Positions 44,500-57,700 of a stretch of DNA of 64,000 nt are shown in pieces. Both the position numbers and the translations under genes were made by a program. Under the pieces are notes generated by a model. It made no database searches, had not been told where the DNA came from, and saw only the letters and a list, made by a program, of their open reading frames with translations. Location of the stretch: positions 24,317,001 to 24,381,000 of the forward strand of contig NW_024465421.1 in assembly GCF_017591425.1 (NCBI RefSeq), in the 5' to 3' direction. The stretch's first letter is position 1. Each line of letters starts with the position of its first letter. The stretch comes from Ochotona curzoniae (lineage: Eukaryota > Chordata > Mammalia > Lagomorpha > Ochotonidae).

Positions 44500-45465
44500 C
44501 GCCGAGCCCAGGCTGGGCCGAGGGAAGCTCCCATACCCAACACCCAGCCGGACCCCGGACGCCCAGGCCCAGCGCGCGGGCTGGCCACAAACTCCAGAGC
44601 GCCAAGGCGACCCCGACGGGCACCGCCAGGGCTCCCTGAGCACCCGGCCAGGCCCTCCCGGGGGCGGCCGGCCCCAGCCTGGAGAGGCAGGCAGTGTGCG
44701 GGGCTCCGGGCCCGCGCGCACCCTCCACAGCGGGCGCCGCGCCCGGACAGTAAGGGCGCTCAAGGACAGGCCGGGGCGCGGCGGGGGCGGCGGCGACTCC
44801 AGCCGGCTTCCCGCTCCCAGCCCTGCACTCCAAAGCCGCGCGGGGCCGGCTCTGAGGGCCACCCACGCCCCGCGCGGCCTGTGGGGGACAGCCGTGCCCC
44901 CCACAACCGCGAGCCGCGCGGGGGCCCTGCCGCTGCGCCCTCCCCGGCACCTCCCCCGGCCCGGCGCACCGGACTCACCTCCGCAACCGGGCGGCGCCGC
45001 CTCAGCCCCCGCGGCCCGGGAGGCGCGGCCCTGGCGCCGGGCCCGCTCGTCGCCGTCAGCCGGGGCCACAGCTCGCGCATCAGCTGCCCCGCCGCCGGCG
45101 GCCTCCCGCGCCCCGCCCCGGCCCCGGCCCGCGTCCGGCGCCCGCCTCACGCCGCCTCCGTAGCGCAGCGCCCGGCCGGGGCCCGAGGCTACGGCGCGCC
45201 GGGGGCGCACGCGGCGCTGCGAGTCGCGCGCGGACTACAACTCCCACAAGGCCGCGCGGCCGCGCGGGGCAGGCCGGGATGACGGCGCCTGAGGGGGACG
45301 GCCGAGAGCTGGACGCGGGCGGGTGTGCGGGGCGCCTCGTGCTCCCGCGGAGCAGCCGAGCTGAGCTCACGCACGGCCTCGCCGCCGAGGCCCGTGGCCC
45401 TGCCCAGGTCCCCTCGGTGCCCTTTGGCGCGGAACGCCTGGGATGCGGAGTGGATCCTTATGGGG
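44500..45465 (-). promoter_or_regulatory. CAPN15: CAPN15 CpG-island promoter with first exon
   Basis: CpG-dense block. A minus-strand donor (GGTTGCGGAG then GTGAGTCC) ends an exon at 44979, suitable as the noncoding CAPN15 exon 1. The island lies about 3.2 kb past the RAB11FIP3 stop, so it is best assigned to CAPN15. Confidence 0.75.
45234..45246 (+). promoter_or_regulatory. ZNF143/SBS-type promoter motif
   Basis: ACTACAACTCCCA matches the ACTACAAYTCCCA class of conserved mammalian promoter motifs bound by ZNF143 or related factors. Located at the upstream edge of the CAPN15 island, where a start site is expected. Confidence 0.7.
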
Positions 45466-45720
45466 TGGCAGCAGGTGGGAAAGCTGCCGTGCTGTGGAAC
45501 AGGAGGGAGACTCGAGTCGGGAGGTCAGGCTGCAGGACCTCGACCCGCTTGGTCCCGCAGGAGCTGTCCCGAGCAGCCAGCACGTGGCTGTGGGAAAGGA
45601 GGCCTTTCCTCCGAGATGGGCAGCTCTCAGGGCACCAGGGGCCTCTCAGCAGCTGAGGGGGAAGGCCAGGGGCCATGGGCTTGTGTTGTGTCAGCAGTAA
45701 GCTGCCATCGCAATTACAGA

Positions 45721-45726
45721 AATAAA
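45721..45726 (+). terminator. Plus-strand AATAAA after CpG island
   Basis: AATAAA, followed by a T/G-rich stretch (GGTTGTTTATTTG), about 450 bases on the plus-strand side of the CpG island. It could end a short divergent transcript. The same T-rich stretch also offers a minus-strand AATAAA (45752-45747) usable by RAB11FIP3. Confidence 0.3.
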
Positions 45727-47367
45727 GGTCACTTATTCTGGTTGTTTATTTGAAACAAAGCCATCTTCCATAGGCTGGCTCATGCCAGGCTTGGCCCAGG
45801 TCCCCCACAGGAGGCAGGGGACCTGGGATTGGAACTCCACCTGCTACCTGCAAGGGGATGGTACTGGGAGTAGTGCTCCCACAGGCAGTGTCTGCCCGGG
45901 CATGTCTGCCTGAGGGTGCACACCTCGGGCATCACCTGGGTGCCTGGCTCTGTTCCAGGGCATAGGGCCATAGCAGCCAACACCACAGACCTGGTCTGGG
46001 GAGTGACTGGCAGCCAAGGCCAGCTCAAGGGCCCACCTTTGGAACCCTGGCCCGGCCAATTGGCTCAGATGCTGCCCATCCGAGTAGCAGGGTTCCTGTG
46101 CCCAGCTTCCTGCTGTGTGCACGCCAGGGGCAGCTGCCTTGGTGCTATCCTTCAAGCCCTGGCTGCTGTAGCATTTAGGAGTTGCCACTGAGATGCCTGG
46201 ACCCTGTGTTGGGGTCAAGTCCTGGCTCTGGCTACTGGGAGGCTCGAGTGATTGGTTTCCTGCCACCCGAGGGAAGACCCTGACTGGGTACAGGTCCTCT
46301 GTCAATGGGTGGATTCCGGCTCTGTGCAACCTTCTCCAGGCCTCTCGGGGCACGGAAAGGCCAAGGTGACCAACTCCTTTCCGGCATTCTCAGCAGACAC
46401 GTTGGAGTGGGCCCCGTGCAGCCCTAGCAGACTGTTCTTCCACCAGGCAGACCTGAAGAGGGTTTGGTATGTGCAAGTGCTAGCTTGCTATGCAATGTCA
46501 GGAGCCAGTTAGCCAGGGGAACTCTGCTGTGGTGCCCAGCGGGCTGGCACAGGCTGCCTCCAGGAACCCTCTCTCAGTGCTCATCACGTGTCCCTCCCTT
46601 GGGCTGGAGACAGACACACACAGTGAGTGGTGAGCGCGGAGGCCCTGCCTGCCCGAGGGGCAGCCTGGATCAGAGGTGCCCCAGGCTGGTGGGGTACCAA
46701 CATGGATCCTTGGCCATCACCATGGATCCCCACTCTGGCTTCTTCAGGTCCTGCAGCTGCCTGGAAGCGGTGCACGGACACAGATGGGACGGGAACACGG
46801 CACTGGAGATGTGTCTGCTCCGCTTGCCTTAGTCCTACTCCCAGTATCCAGTGGTCCTGAGCTGGGCAGGGTGACTGTGGACACCTGCTGGCCTGAGGGC
46901 TGTAGCTGGGAGCACCTACAAGCAGGCTGGGTGGGCAGCTTTCCCAGCATCCTCTGTTGTCAGACATGGACACTGCCCTGTTAACTGCTGTGGCCACGGG
47001 GGCCTCTGAAGCCTTCAGCAGGCCTGCTCTCGCTCTGACCAGTGACCTCAGATGGAGTGTCCCTGGGGCTTTGTTAGTGGCCCTCAAGGGATTGCCTCCC
47101 CACCATCCTGCACACTCCTACCCTCTCCATGCTCCCTGGTGACCCACAGGGGATCTCCCCTCGTAGGGGGGCTTTCCCTGGTCTCAGCTGCACTCCTCAG
47201 CATATAACTTTGGGATCCAGGCCCCAGCCAGGGGGGCATTAAGTCCTGGGGCCTCAGGGAGAGGCTTGGCTTGGCCAGCCTGTGGAGCCAGGTGGGGTCT
47301 CTGGGCGCTATCCCCGCCCCCACATCCCTGCAGAGGAAGGAGCCGGCCTCAGGGTTACAGTAACAGC

Positions 47368-47373
47368 TTTACT
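47368..47373 (-). terminator. RAB11FIP3: Candidate polyadenylation signal (AGTAAA) for RAB11FIP3
   Basis: A common signal variant about 1.3 kb past the stop, just beyond the AT-rich part of the 3' UTR. No canonical AATAAA was seen nearer. Confidence 0.4.
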
Positions 47374-47534
47374 CTGTAGTGCAGGATGTAGGGCATCCCT
47401 GCATCCAGAGAGGGGCACATCCTGAATAACTCAGTGGGCGCAGTGCTGAGTGCTCCCGGTGGTCTCCTGGCATTTGTATTTACAGGCACTGGCCCACGTG
47501 GGGTGGGCACAGACAGGCAGGGCTCTGGTATTTA

Positions 47535-47586
47535 TAGAATATACATACATACATACATATATATATATTTCATGTGTATACACATA
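47535..47586. repeat. (CATA)n/(TA)n microsatellite in RAB11FIP3 3' UTR
   Basis: ACATACATACATACATATAT runs on into ATATATATTTCATGTGTATAC. Confidence 0.9.
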
Positions 47587-48707
47587 GTTTTCTCTCTTGA
47601 AAGTGTTAAAAAATTGATCAACCTTCAATCTATAAAAAATACCTACTCTACATGATAGAAAAATCTCTCCTCAATGTTTACACTGATTTACACCCAAGCC
47701 TCCCCAAAAATGTACAACATGAGGCAACATCTCTTAGAGGGGCCACATGACGGGAGGAGGGACACATACAGGTGGCCAGGCCTGGTGGGCTTGGCCTTTG
47801 AGGACACACAGGCATCCTGGGCCGGGCTCTGGCTCAGAGGCCTCATCCAGGAATGCTCCTGCCCACAGGTGAGCACCTCCCCATTGGCTTCCTGCGGCCC
47901 TGCAGAGCCGCCCTCCCTGGGAAAGAACATTTCTAAGTTGGACAGCGAGGGACAGGGAGTGTGGACTCTGGGAGGCCAGCTCTGGCCACCGCTGGGGAGC
48001 AGCAGCACCTGCTCCAGGGGACTGAGCTCCACCAGTCCGCATCTCAAGTGCTGGTTTCAGAGCAGGGGGGCCCCTCAGGCTCCTGCCCAGCTCTTCCTAG
48101 GAGGGCCAGAGACCCCAAGAGTTACCTTGGCCAAACTTGGGTCACAAACAGGCTGCATGGTGAGGAGGCTCCTGGGGCCAGAATCAGAACCGAAGTGGCC
48201 TCATCCGGCTGGTGCCCGCTTCATCCATCTGACTCTCCAGCACCATCATTTCCAACTTGAAGATGCAGGTTGGTACCCCAGAGCACCCAGGCATGGGCGG
48301 CACTGCATATGGGCACTTGGGGGCAGTGGCAGCACCTTGGGTGGGGGCCCATTTTGTTCTTTTTGCCTGTAAGGGCTGGACAGTGGAAGAAGGGATCTAC
48401 CAGCAAGGACATTACAGAAATTGTCACCACCTCTCAGCAGAGGCCCAGGAGTCTGTTGAACAGAAACGCAAGAGAAACTCTCAGTGCACCAACTCAGGCT
48501 GGGGGCCCCAGCAAGGTCCAAGCAGACAATGGCCCTGCCACATCTTCCCTGCTGTGCATTCCAGACTGGGGCACCCCTGCCTCTTCTGCTTTTCCACTGC
48601 CCTGCAGTGCCCCAGCCCAAATGCACAAAGGGTCCTCGTGTGCCTGCGGCTTGAGCAGCTGTGGGGGTGACTGGTCGCAGCTCCAGCCCAGGCTGGGCCT
48701 TCTGTCC

Positions 48708-51700
48708 CTACTTGACCTCCAGGATGGATGGGTTGGTCTCCATAATGGCCACGATGATCCTGTCGATGTAGTCCTGCAGACGGAAGTTGATCTCTTCCTG
48801 CTTCTGGATTGCTTCCATGAGCTGAAAGCAGAGTATGCCATGAGCACAGGCCCCCTGGCCGTGCAGCCCACAGGCCCACGGGCGGGGGAGGAGTTACCTC
48901 GTCACGGGAGACGGAGCTGATCTCAGCGGCCAGGGACTCGGAGAAGGACGTGGAGAAGAGACTCCTGGCGCCCTGGATACTCAGCGTGATGATCTGCCCA
49001 TTCAGCTCATCATTCTGCTCCTTCAGGCTGCGGTTGTCCTGCAGGACACAGCAGTGTCCAGATGAGCTGGGACACCTCCCTGTACCCTCTCCCGCCCCCA
49101 ACAGACACGTCTTGCCTCAGGCACACCTGTTTCAGCCGGCGGACCTCCTGCTCCAGCTCGCTCTCCCGGGCACGTGTGTGGTATTCCTGCAGGCCAGCGC
49201 TGCTGCTGCGGCCCCGCCGCTGCTCCGTCTCCAGTTTAAACAGTTGCAGGTGCTCCAGCTGCCGACGGAGGTCCTCAATCAGCTGCCAGTGACAGGGAGG
49301 CCCAGTCAGCACAGTCCCCAGAGAGGCCGTAACAGGCGCCCCCCCACCCCCACTCACCTCCTGCGTGGCCTCCTTGTCCCTCTGGAACTGGTGCCTCTCT
49401 TGACTCAGCTTGTCCCTCATCTTCCTCTTCTTTTCCTGCTCGTCCCTGAGCCGCAGCGTCAACTCCTCAATCTCATCCAGCAACTTCTGCTTCTCCTGCA
49501 AGAACAGAGCATGCATCGTGGGCAAACATCACACACATGCCCACCCGCCGCGGGCACTCATCACCCATCCTCCTCCCCATTCTGGGTCCCCTGGCGCAGC
49601 ATCCGGCCCTGCTTCCTGACAGGAAGGGGCTGAGAATGGCATGGCAGCTCACCTCCTCTAGGCGCTCAATGCTGGCCTTCAGACAGGGTGTGCAGGACCG
49701 CAATTCACTGTTCTCCTCGTCCAACTGCTGCAGCCTGGGGCACAAGAGCAAAGCTGGGACACGTGCCTCTGTGGGGCAACTGTGACCCAGGGTCTTAAAG
49801 GAAAGATGCTTCCAACTGTCATGGCTGGTCCTTGTGGCACCCAAGTGTTTTAGGCCAACGGACCACACCTGGGTTATGAAAAAGTTTTAGGGTCACTGAG
49901 GAGCCGCCTGCTCCTGCTCCCCCTCACACTGCTACTGCTCAATACGACATCCCACATGTCACAGCGTAACTCACCTGGGACACAACACCAGCTGAGCTCC
50001 ACTATGCATTTCCCAGTGCTGCCATGGTCACCCAGCTCCTCTGTCCCCCATGTGTGACACTCCCAGATTAGGGCTGGGCTGTCCGAGTCTCCAAGACTCG
50101 TGAGGACTCTTCAGCTCGGTGTGCTGTCAGCCAGGCATGAGGGTGGGGTGTGCTGCTCTTTTGCAGGCTGGGGAACAGGAGCAGCCTCGCTGTGTGTTGG
50201 CAGGAGCTGGTGCTCCCATGCCCGGCTCTCTGGCCTCCTCGGCTGTCTTGAGCCAGCTCACGTGTGTGAGGGATGTGGAGTGGCTGTGCCTGCCACCGCT
50301 TTCCAATGCACAGGGAGAACACACTGTAGTTATCAGTCCATCGTCATCGCAGCTGGCAGATACACTTCCCTGGAGGGATTTTCCCCTCAGTGATAATTGC
50401 AAGAGCAACTCGTGTTAGGTGGCACTGTGGCCTTGTGGGTAAAGCTGCCTCTGATGCTAGCATGCCATGGGACAACAGTTCGAGACCCAGCTGCTCTGCT
50501 TCTGCCCCAGTGGCCTGCTGATGTGACTGTGGAAAGCAGCAAAAGCTGGCACTGTGGCTTAGGCCTCTGTCATCAACGAGGGCGACGCGGATGAAGCTCC
50601 TTGCTCCTGGCCCTGGTTTGGCTCAAGCCCTGCTACTGCACCCACTTGCAGAGTGAACCAGCAGATGGGAAATCTTTCTCTCTCTTAACCGTCTCGCAAA
50701 TCAGTAAAAATATATCTTCATTTAAAAAAAAAAAAGCTGGTCTTGCTCCCCAGAGCAGAGTGACATGGTGCTGCCTGATCGGGAGCCCGTCTCCCCGTTC
50801 CTGCTGCTCAGCCCACAGGCACCAGGCTCACTCAGGGCTGTCTCCCCTGGCCCAGGCAGTCTGGGAACGTCTCTCCAGTTCTCTGCAGTATGCATGATAT
50901 TACATGATATTACATACCATGGGGGACTCTCCCAGCCCAGAACCCTTACCTCAATGCTCTGCAGCTAGCCCTGAGGGCCCAGGGCACAGGGGCACTGACT
51001 GGGTGCATGGGCAGGCAGGAAATCTGTTAGAAAAGTTGGGGAGACCAGCCCTGCAGACAACCTGAGGGGCCCCCTGAGACCCCACCCCATCCCTCCTGCG
51101 TTCCTGTGTCTGCCCCTCTGGGCCAGGGCAAACAAGGAGGTGGGTGTCTCCAGTGCCAGTCCAAGGAACCTGGGCTGGGAGAGAGGGATCCCCAAAAAGA
51201 TGCGCAGGCTCCATGGGACACCCTCAAGGGCCAGCACCAAAGTGCAGCAACTCCACTGGCTCTAAACTGGCAACCCCACATTCCAAAGGCAGTGTAGGCA
51301 CCATGGGACACACACAAGCCAGTGCTGCGGTGCCACACAGATCCCATACCAGGTACCAATTCTGAGTCCTGACTGCTGAACCCCCACGCTTTCTCATCAC
51401 TCTTTCAAACAAGCAGTGAATCTTTAAAGCAGACCTGAAACAGGCCAGTGATGGACTGCTCTCATGCCCGGGGGACAGCACAGAGCAGGTGCTGGTGGTC
51501 TCCACCTGCATGACGGGGGCTCAGCCTTGCTGGGGCCCCACCCACCTGGCCTGCAGGTTCTCGATCTCGATGCTCTTCTCCCGCTCCAGCCTGCACAACA
51601 GCTCCTTCTGCCGTCGCGTCTCCTCCAGGACCATCTCGCAGGCTCTCAGCTCCTGCTCCTTGAGCTGCTCCTCCAGGGCATTAGCTCTTCAAGGCAAGGG

Positions 51701-54700
51701 GTACCAGAGCTGACCCAGGGCCCTGACAGCCTGCATCTCAAGCCCAGGGAACTGTTCTTTTCACCCTGGCCCACCTGGCACTCCTTCACAGACAGGGATG
51801 GGGTACATTCAGAGGTCCAAGCCCACCCATGCCCGTTCGTAAGGTACTCCAGCACAGGCACTATACATACCCATAGATTCTGAGGAGGCCAGAAGGCACT
51901 GGGGTCTCAGGGCCACTGTACTTTCCAGAAATCAGACATTTACTTTAACATGTGAAGTATGTCACCTCCCTCGGCAAGGACTGCAGTCTGCCCAGAGCAA
52001 AGTCAGCCCTGGACGTGTATCCCAAGGGTGTATGTGAGGCCACGGTGCCCACTTCACACCATGGTGTCCAGTTCAGCACTGGCTGCTGGCACTCGCAAGC
52101 CCTATTGGCCACAGGGGAGAGCACTCCTCAGGCCCCTCAAGGCAGGGAGCTGGGCTGCAGACCAGCCCACTTCCAGGCTTCCTCCTGGCTCAGGTCAGGT
52201 CAAAAGGGATGGGAGCATGTCCACGGGTCATGAGACCCTCCCTGGTCCTCAGGAACACCTGCAAGACAGAACATGGCCACTGCGGAAAGACTCCAGCCCT
52301 GACCAAGTTCAGCCATGGATACAGAGTTCTCCCTTCCCTGGGAAGGAGTGACCAGATGCCAACGTTACTCCTCAGAGCCATGGCAGGACCAAGGCAGGCA
52401 CAAGGAAAAGGGCTCCAAGAAAACACAGCAGGAGAGGCCCCGTAATGCGCATCTCTGAGGACTGAAGTCCTCAGCCTGAGATGGGAGGACCAGGCAACAG
52501 AAACCCTTGGAAACGGACACTGAGAATAAACAGTAGAAACTTGGTAAGAAGGCCCAGTGCTACAGTACAACTGGCTAATACTTCCTTTGCAAATTCCAGC
52601 ATCCCATAGGGGGCACCAGTTCATGCCCCGGCTACTCCACTTGCCATCCAGCTCCCTGCTCGAAGCCTGAGAAAGCAGGGGAGGATGGCTCAAAGCTTTG
52701 GGGCCCTGCACCTGCATGGGAGACCCAGAAGAAGCTTGTGGCTCCTGGCTTTGGATTGGCTCAGCTCTGGCAGTTGTGAACACTTGGGGAGTAAACCAGC
52801 AGATGCAAGACCCTCTCTCTCTGTCTTTCTCCCTGTAAATTTGATCTGCCTTTCCAATAAAAATAAATCAGTCTTTTAAAACTTCAATAGAACGTTCCAG
52901 TTCCCTGCTCACGGAGGTCCTGGAAGCAGAGTGATACTGTCATGTTAGGTCCCTGCCACACATGTCACTTCTCAGCTCCTGGATTTGGCCTGGTCCAACC
53001 CCAGCACACTTTGGTACCCCCATCCAGCTAAACCCTCAGCTGGAGACATTGTGGGGGGACAGCCACAGGAAGCTGAATCTGGCATCCACCCACCCCTGTG
53101 AGGCAATTCTCAGGGGGTGTCCTCCACAGCACACACACAAGAAAATATGATTTGGGATGCAGGCACTGACAGACAAACCCGAGAAGGCAGGTGGGATTCC
53201 CCAGGCGACAGTCCCCTGAGCAGGAGCACGCTACATAGAAATAAATGCCTGGCAGCTGTGCAATATCCTGTTGGAATGGGAGTTGAGCATACCAAGATAT
53301 GCCAAGAAACTGCACATGGTTCAGAAGGGACTGCCAGTAGGAGTGAGGCACCATGTGTGATCTTCACACCACAGCCCTGGACCAGCAACATGAGACGCGC
53401 TGCACACGTGGACTAGCAGTGAGACGTGCTGCACATGTGGACTAGCAGTGAGACGCGCTGCACACGTGGACTAGCAGTGAGACGCGCTGCACACGTGGAA
53501 TAGCAGTGAGACGCGCTGCACACGTGGACTAGCAGTGAGACGTGCTGCACACGTGGACTAGCAATGAGACACGCTGCACATGTGGACTAGCAGTGAGACA
53601 TGCTGCACACGTGGACTAGCAGTGAGACACGCTGCACACGTGGACTAGCAGTGAGACGTGCTGCACACGTGGACTAGCAGTGAGACACGCTGCACATGTG
53701 GACTGCCAGCAGGAGTGAGGCACCATGTGTAACCTTCACACCACAGCCCTGGACCAGCAACGTGAGACACACTGCATACGTGGCTTAGCAATGAGATCAA
53801 AATCTTGATGGTCACCTCAGGAGCAGTATTTTTAGAAATGCAGACCAAGGCAATAGCCTTGTGGTTCGTTGGTCAGGACCCTGCTAGCGAGGCTGGCATC
53901 GTATCAGGGTGCCTCAGATAAAGGCTCTGTTCTGCTGCCTGCGAGGACAAGGGCGGCCAGACCCTCCCCAGGGTTGCAGCTAGGCCTAGAGGCAGGAACT
54001 TCCCCAGTAGAGGGTCTTGGTCAGCAGATGGCTAACAAGCCCAGGTCCACTCCAGAGGACTGGCTCTCACTGGTCTAAATGCAGTGCACATTCTGTCTCT
54101 TCCAAGATGCACTGCACTCCTTGGGATTCAGAGTGGAATCACCTGATGAAGCTGCAGGGTGGCAGGCCGGAGCAGGAGCCAGGTGTCCTGTCTGGCTAGG
54201 GTGACTGGGTTATGGTGTGAACACCCTGCTGCCAACACAGGCGGTGTGGGTTGGGCCCAGCCCTGCTGTGAGCCCCAAGCCCAATTCCTCAGAGCCTGAG
54301 CTCACAAGAGCACGTGGTGGAGAGAGGCAGGTTGGCGAGACAGAGGTTCATGGGAGAGGTGCTCTGCTATGGATCCCACAGGTGCTCTCAGGTCTCCCCA
54401 GCCCCATGAGGTCACACCTGCAGGCTCACCTGCCTCGCATGAGGAGCAGGACAGCACTGCTTGGTACCAGGTGCCCGTGAGTAGGCTGCAGCACTGGCCC
54501 CCCGAGCAGGCAAGCTCCTGTGTCCTGCCCAGGTCCAGTTTCAGCTCCCAGTCTCCTTTCTTTTGTGCCTGTGCAGCCAGGCAAGGCTGCACCCCTGAGC
54601 CCAGCACCCCATTCCTGCTCTGTGGCACAGATGTGAGGATGCCCTCCTTTGCAGCCCTGGGTTTCCTTGTCCTTGAGGTAAGGGATCAGCTCGGGTCACC

Positions 54701-57700
54701 AAGCCAGCACAGTATAGATGCAGAAGTGGTGGGGGTGCAAGGTGACTGCAGGTGGCCCTGTCCACCTTTGGAAAGTGAATCCCCAGTAGGCTTCGGGTAC
54801 AGCGACAGCTATCACAATGACAAGTATGACTCCACCTGTACTGCAACCTGCACATCCCCTACTGTCCAGAAGTGGCAAGGATCACATTTGTAGCTTTCTT
54901 CTTGGGCTCTGTGTGGAGCCCACCCAGTTCAGGAACTGTGCTGCCAGCTCCTGGGGATGGGACACCACCTGACAAGGTAGAGAAAGTTCGATGCGGGCAA
55001 AGGCAGCAGCTCACCTATGCACCAGCTGCAGGTTCTCCTGCCGCAGCCGGCTGTGCTGCTCCCCAGTGGCCACAGTGTCCTTCTCCAGCTCGGACACTCG
55101 TCTTTCCAGGAAGACGACCTGGGTAAGGAAAGGACAGCCTGAGATTCAGGCCAGAGGAACCACAGGGGACGCTGCGTCTTGTGGCTTCAGTCAGAAGAGG
55201 GACAGCCTCGGGCGTGGACCACAAACACATGGGGTCAGGAAGGTATGTAAGCTGCCACCACCTGGTACTGCCTCAGTCACCTGGAGCTCAGCAGCACCCT
55301 CCTGACACTGGCACACACGGTGGTAAGGAAGGGGCCTGTTCTGCCAGACATAGCCTAGAGCAGGGCCACAGTCAACAGTGACACCTGTGTCTCAGGAAGC
55401 TCAAAATAAGATGGGAGACAGAAGTGTGAAACAGGCACAAGAAAACTAAGATATCAGCAATACCAAGAGAAGGGGCTGTGGGAGTGGAAGCAGGGGAGGA
55501 GGTGAGGGCAGGGGAGGAGGAGGGGTAGGGGAGGAGGTGAGGGCAGGGGAGGAGGTGAGGGCAGGGGAGGAGGAGGGGCAGGGGAGGAGGTGAGGGCAGG
55601 GGAGGAGGTGAGGGCAGGGGAGGAGGTGAGGACAGGGGAGGAGGAAGGGCCAGGGAGGAGGGCAGAGGGTAGGGGAGGAGAGAACAGGGGAGGAGGTGAG
55701 GGGAGGGGAGGAGGAGTGCCAGGGAGGAGGTGAGGGCAGGGGAGGAGGAGTGCCAGGGAGGAGGTGAGGGTAGGGGAGGAGAGAACAGGGGAGGAGGTAG
55801 AGAATTGGGAAGTTATACATGTGCTGTTGCCACCTGCCCCCTCCAGCCTCCAGGTGGACTCCGACCTCTTGGTTCTGACCACAGTGTGGTGTCTGCCTAC
55901 CTGATGCACCCCCCCCCCCAAGGACAGATCTGTCCCCACTGCTGCCAGTCTTGGGGCCCTCCCTCTACCCAGTTCTGAGTACCCCTGCACTTCACCCGTG
56001 GTGCTGCGCTTCAGCTGACTCTTCCCCAGACCCGCGGCCCTGGCCGTGTCCCGCGTGTACAGCTGGACATACCCCTGTCCTCTGGGAGGCACCCTGCCCC
56101 TACCTTGTCAGCAATGTCCTCCTCAGGGCACTCCACTGGCTCTAGCGGGGGCTCCTCCAGGGCATCCATGGTCAGGACCCCCGAATGGTGCAGGTATCTG
56201 CGCAAGCACACAAAGAGGAGGAGGAGTAACCAGGTGAGCGGCTCTGTGCACACCAGCACTTTCCAGGCCCTCTGCAGAGGAAGCAAGGGCCCAGGTGGCT
56301 CAAGTTCCCCAGGCTCAACAAAGGGCTTCACGGCCCAGATACCTGTGGCCCCACCAAATCTGTCTCCCTGATGGCAATGGGAGCAGAGTACTTTGTCCTG
56401 ACGTCATTTTCCACTGTAGGAAACAATGGCCATTCCCCAGAGGCTCCTCAGCACAAATGCAGGATCCTCACATACGCACATGCCAGCTACACACTTCATG
56501 GTCGTGACAGTCTAGGATCTGAGGAAACCCATACCAAGGAGTCCCAGTGGGGCTGCTCTCAGAGCATGGCCCAGGCAGCCTGAGGAAGCTGCCTGGTGCA
56601 TTGGGGCTCTGCAGCACCAGCTCCAGGGGACACAGACCACCAGCCTGTGGGTGCCACCCACTTGGGAAAAAGGCACTTGTGGTCCTAGGTCCAGACGACT
56701 CCACAATGGAACATCAGCACTTCAGTTGTGTGTGTGTGCACCATTGCAGGTACAAACAGCTTTCTGCAGTGTGTGCACCCACACCCACCAGGGGCACCCA
56801 CTGTGTACACCCCATCCACCAGATACCCACCCACTGTGTACACCCACACCCACTAGGGGCACCCACGCAGTGTGTGCACCCACACTCACCAGGGGCACCC
56901 TTCTCACAGTGTACACCCACACCCACCAGGAGTACTCTCCCAATGTGTACACCCACACACAATGTCACTGACATGGGCTACATCAAGGTCTCCAGTGGCC
57001 CATGCCCCAAGCCATGTGTGTGTTGAGTTCTGTCTACCCCAGGGACCACAGGACTGTGTCTGCTGACAGGCAGGCCTGATGTTACACATGCCCTGAGCCC
57101 TGCTGCCCAGTCATGGTCATAATGCAGGTTGTAATGAGGCTGGATGGGTCTGAGTAGAACCCAAGCAGAGGCTAACATGCTGCACTCAACAGCCCCAAGC
57201 TATCTTGACCAAGTGTACAAAGCTTGGAGCCGGTACCGAGCAGCCATGGTGCGGGCCAAGCTGCTCCCTGTAGCCCCTGCAACAAACATGGACTGCTCCT
57301 TGTCTGACACATGTGGAGTGGCAGCAGATGAACCTTTATGTGGGCCCGTGACACCTGAATTGGGGATCCTGGCTCCAGTCCAGGCTAGCACTGGCCATTG
57401 CAGCCATGAGGGAACTGACTCAGGGATGGGCGCACCCTCCCTGTGTTCCCCATCTGTACCCTCTGTCACTCTGCCTCTCAAATACACAAAGAAATTCTTA
57501 AAGAGACCATGTATGAACAAGCATGTACGCACAGATAAATGTACTGCTGGGCACACCTATTTTGTGCCTAGTCTTTTTTTGTTGTTATTTTTTGGCAAAA
57601 GCCATCAGTGCAGGAAAAGTTGGATCAGTAAGGGGAGGCTGGGAGGCAGCGGCTAACACATATGAGGGACATGCCAAGCTGATAGGGAGCCCATCACAGA

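Larger units (their letters stand above)
45754..48707 (-). other. RAB11FIP3: RAB11FIP3 3' UTR and downstream flank
   Basis: No coding exon recognised. The part adjoining the stop codon at 48708 is 3' UTR on the minus strand. Candidate cleavage signals are AGTAAA at 47373-47368 and AATAAA at 45752-45747. An AT-rich block lies at 47530-47705. Confidence 0.55.

Noticed and set aside
44760..45080. ATG-led frame in the CAPN15 first exon (starting MRELWPRL)
   Set aside because: Weak start context, and out of frame with both downstream CAPN15 starts after splicing; at most an upstream ORF.
53390..53702. Regular short repeats resembling a CRISPR array
   Set aside because: Units are contiguous with no unique spacers, in a mammalian intron; this is a minisatellite.
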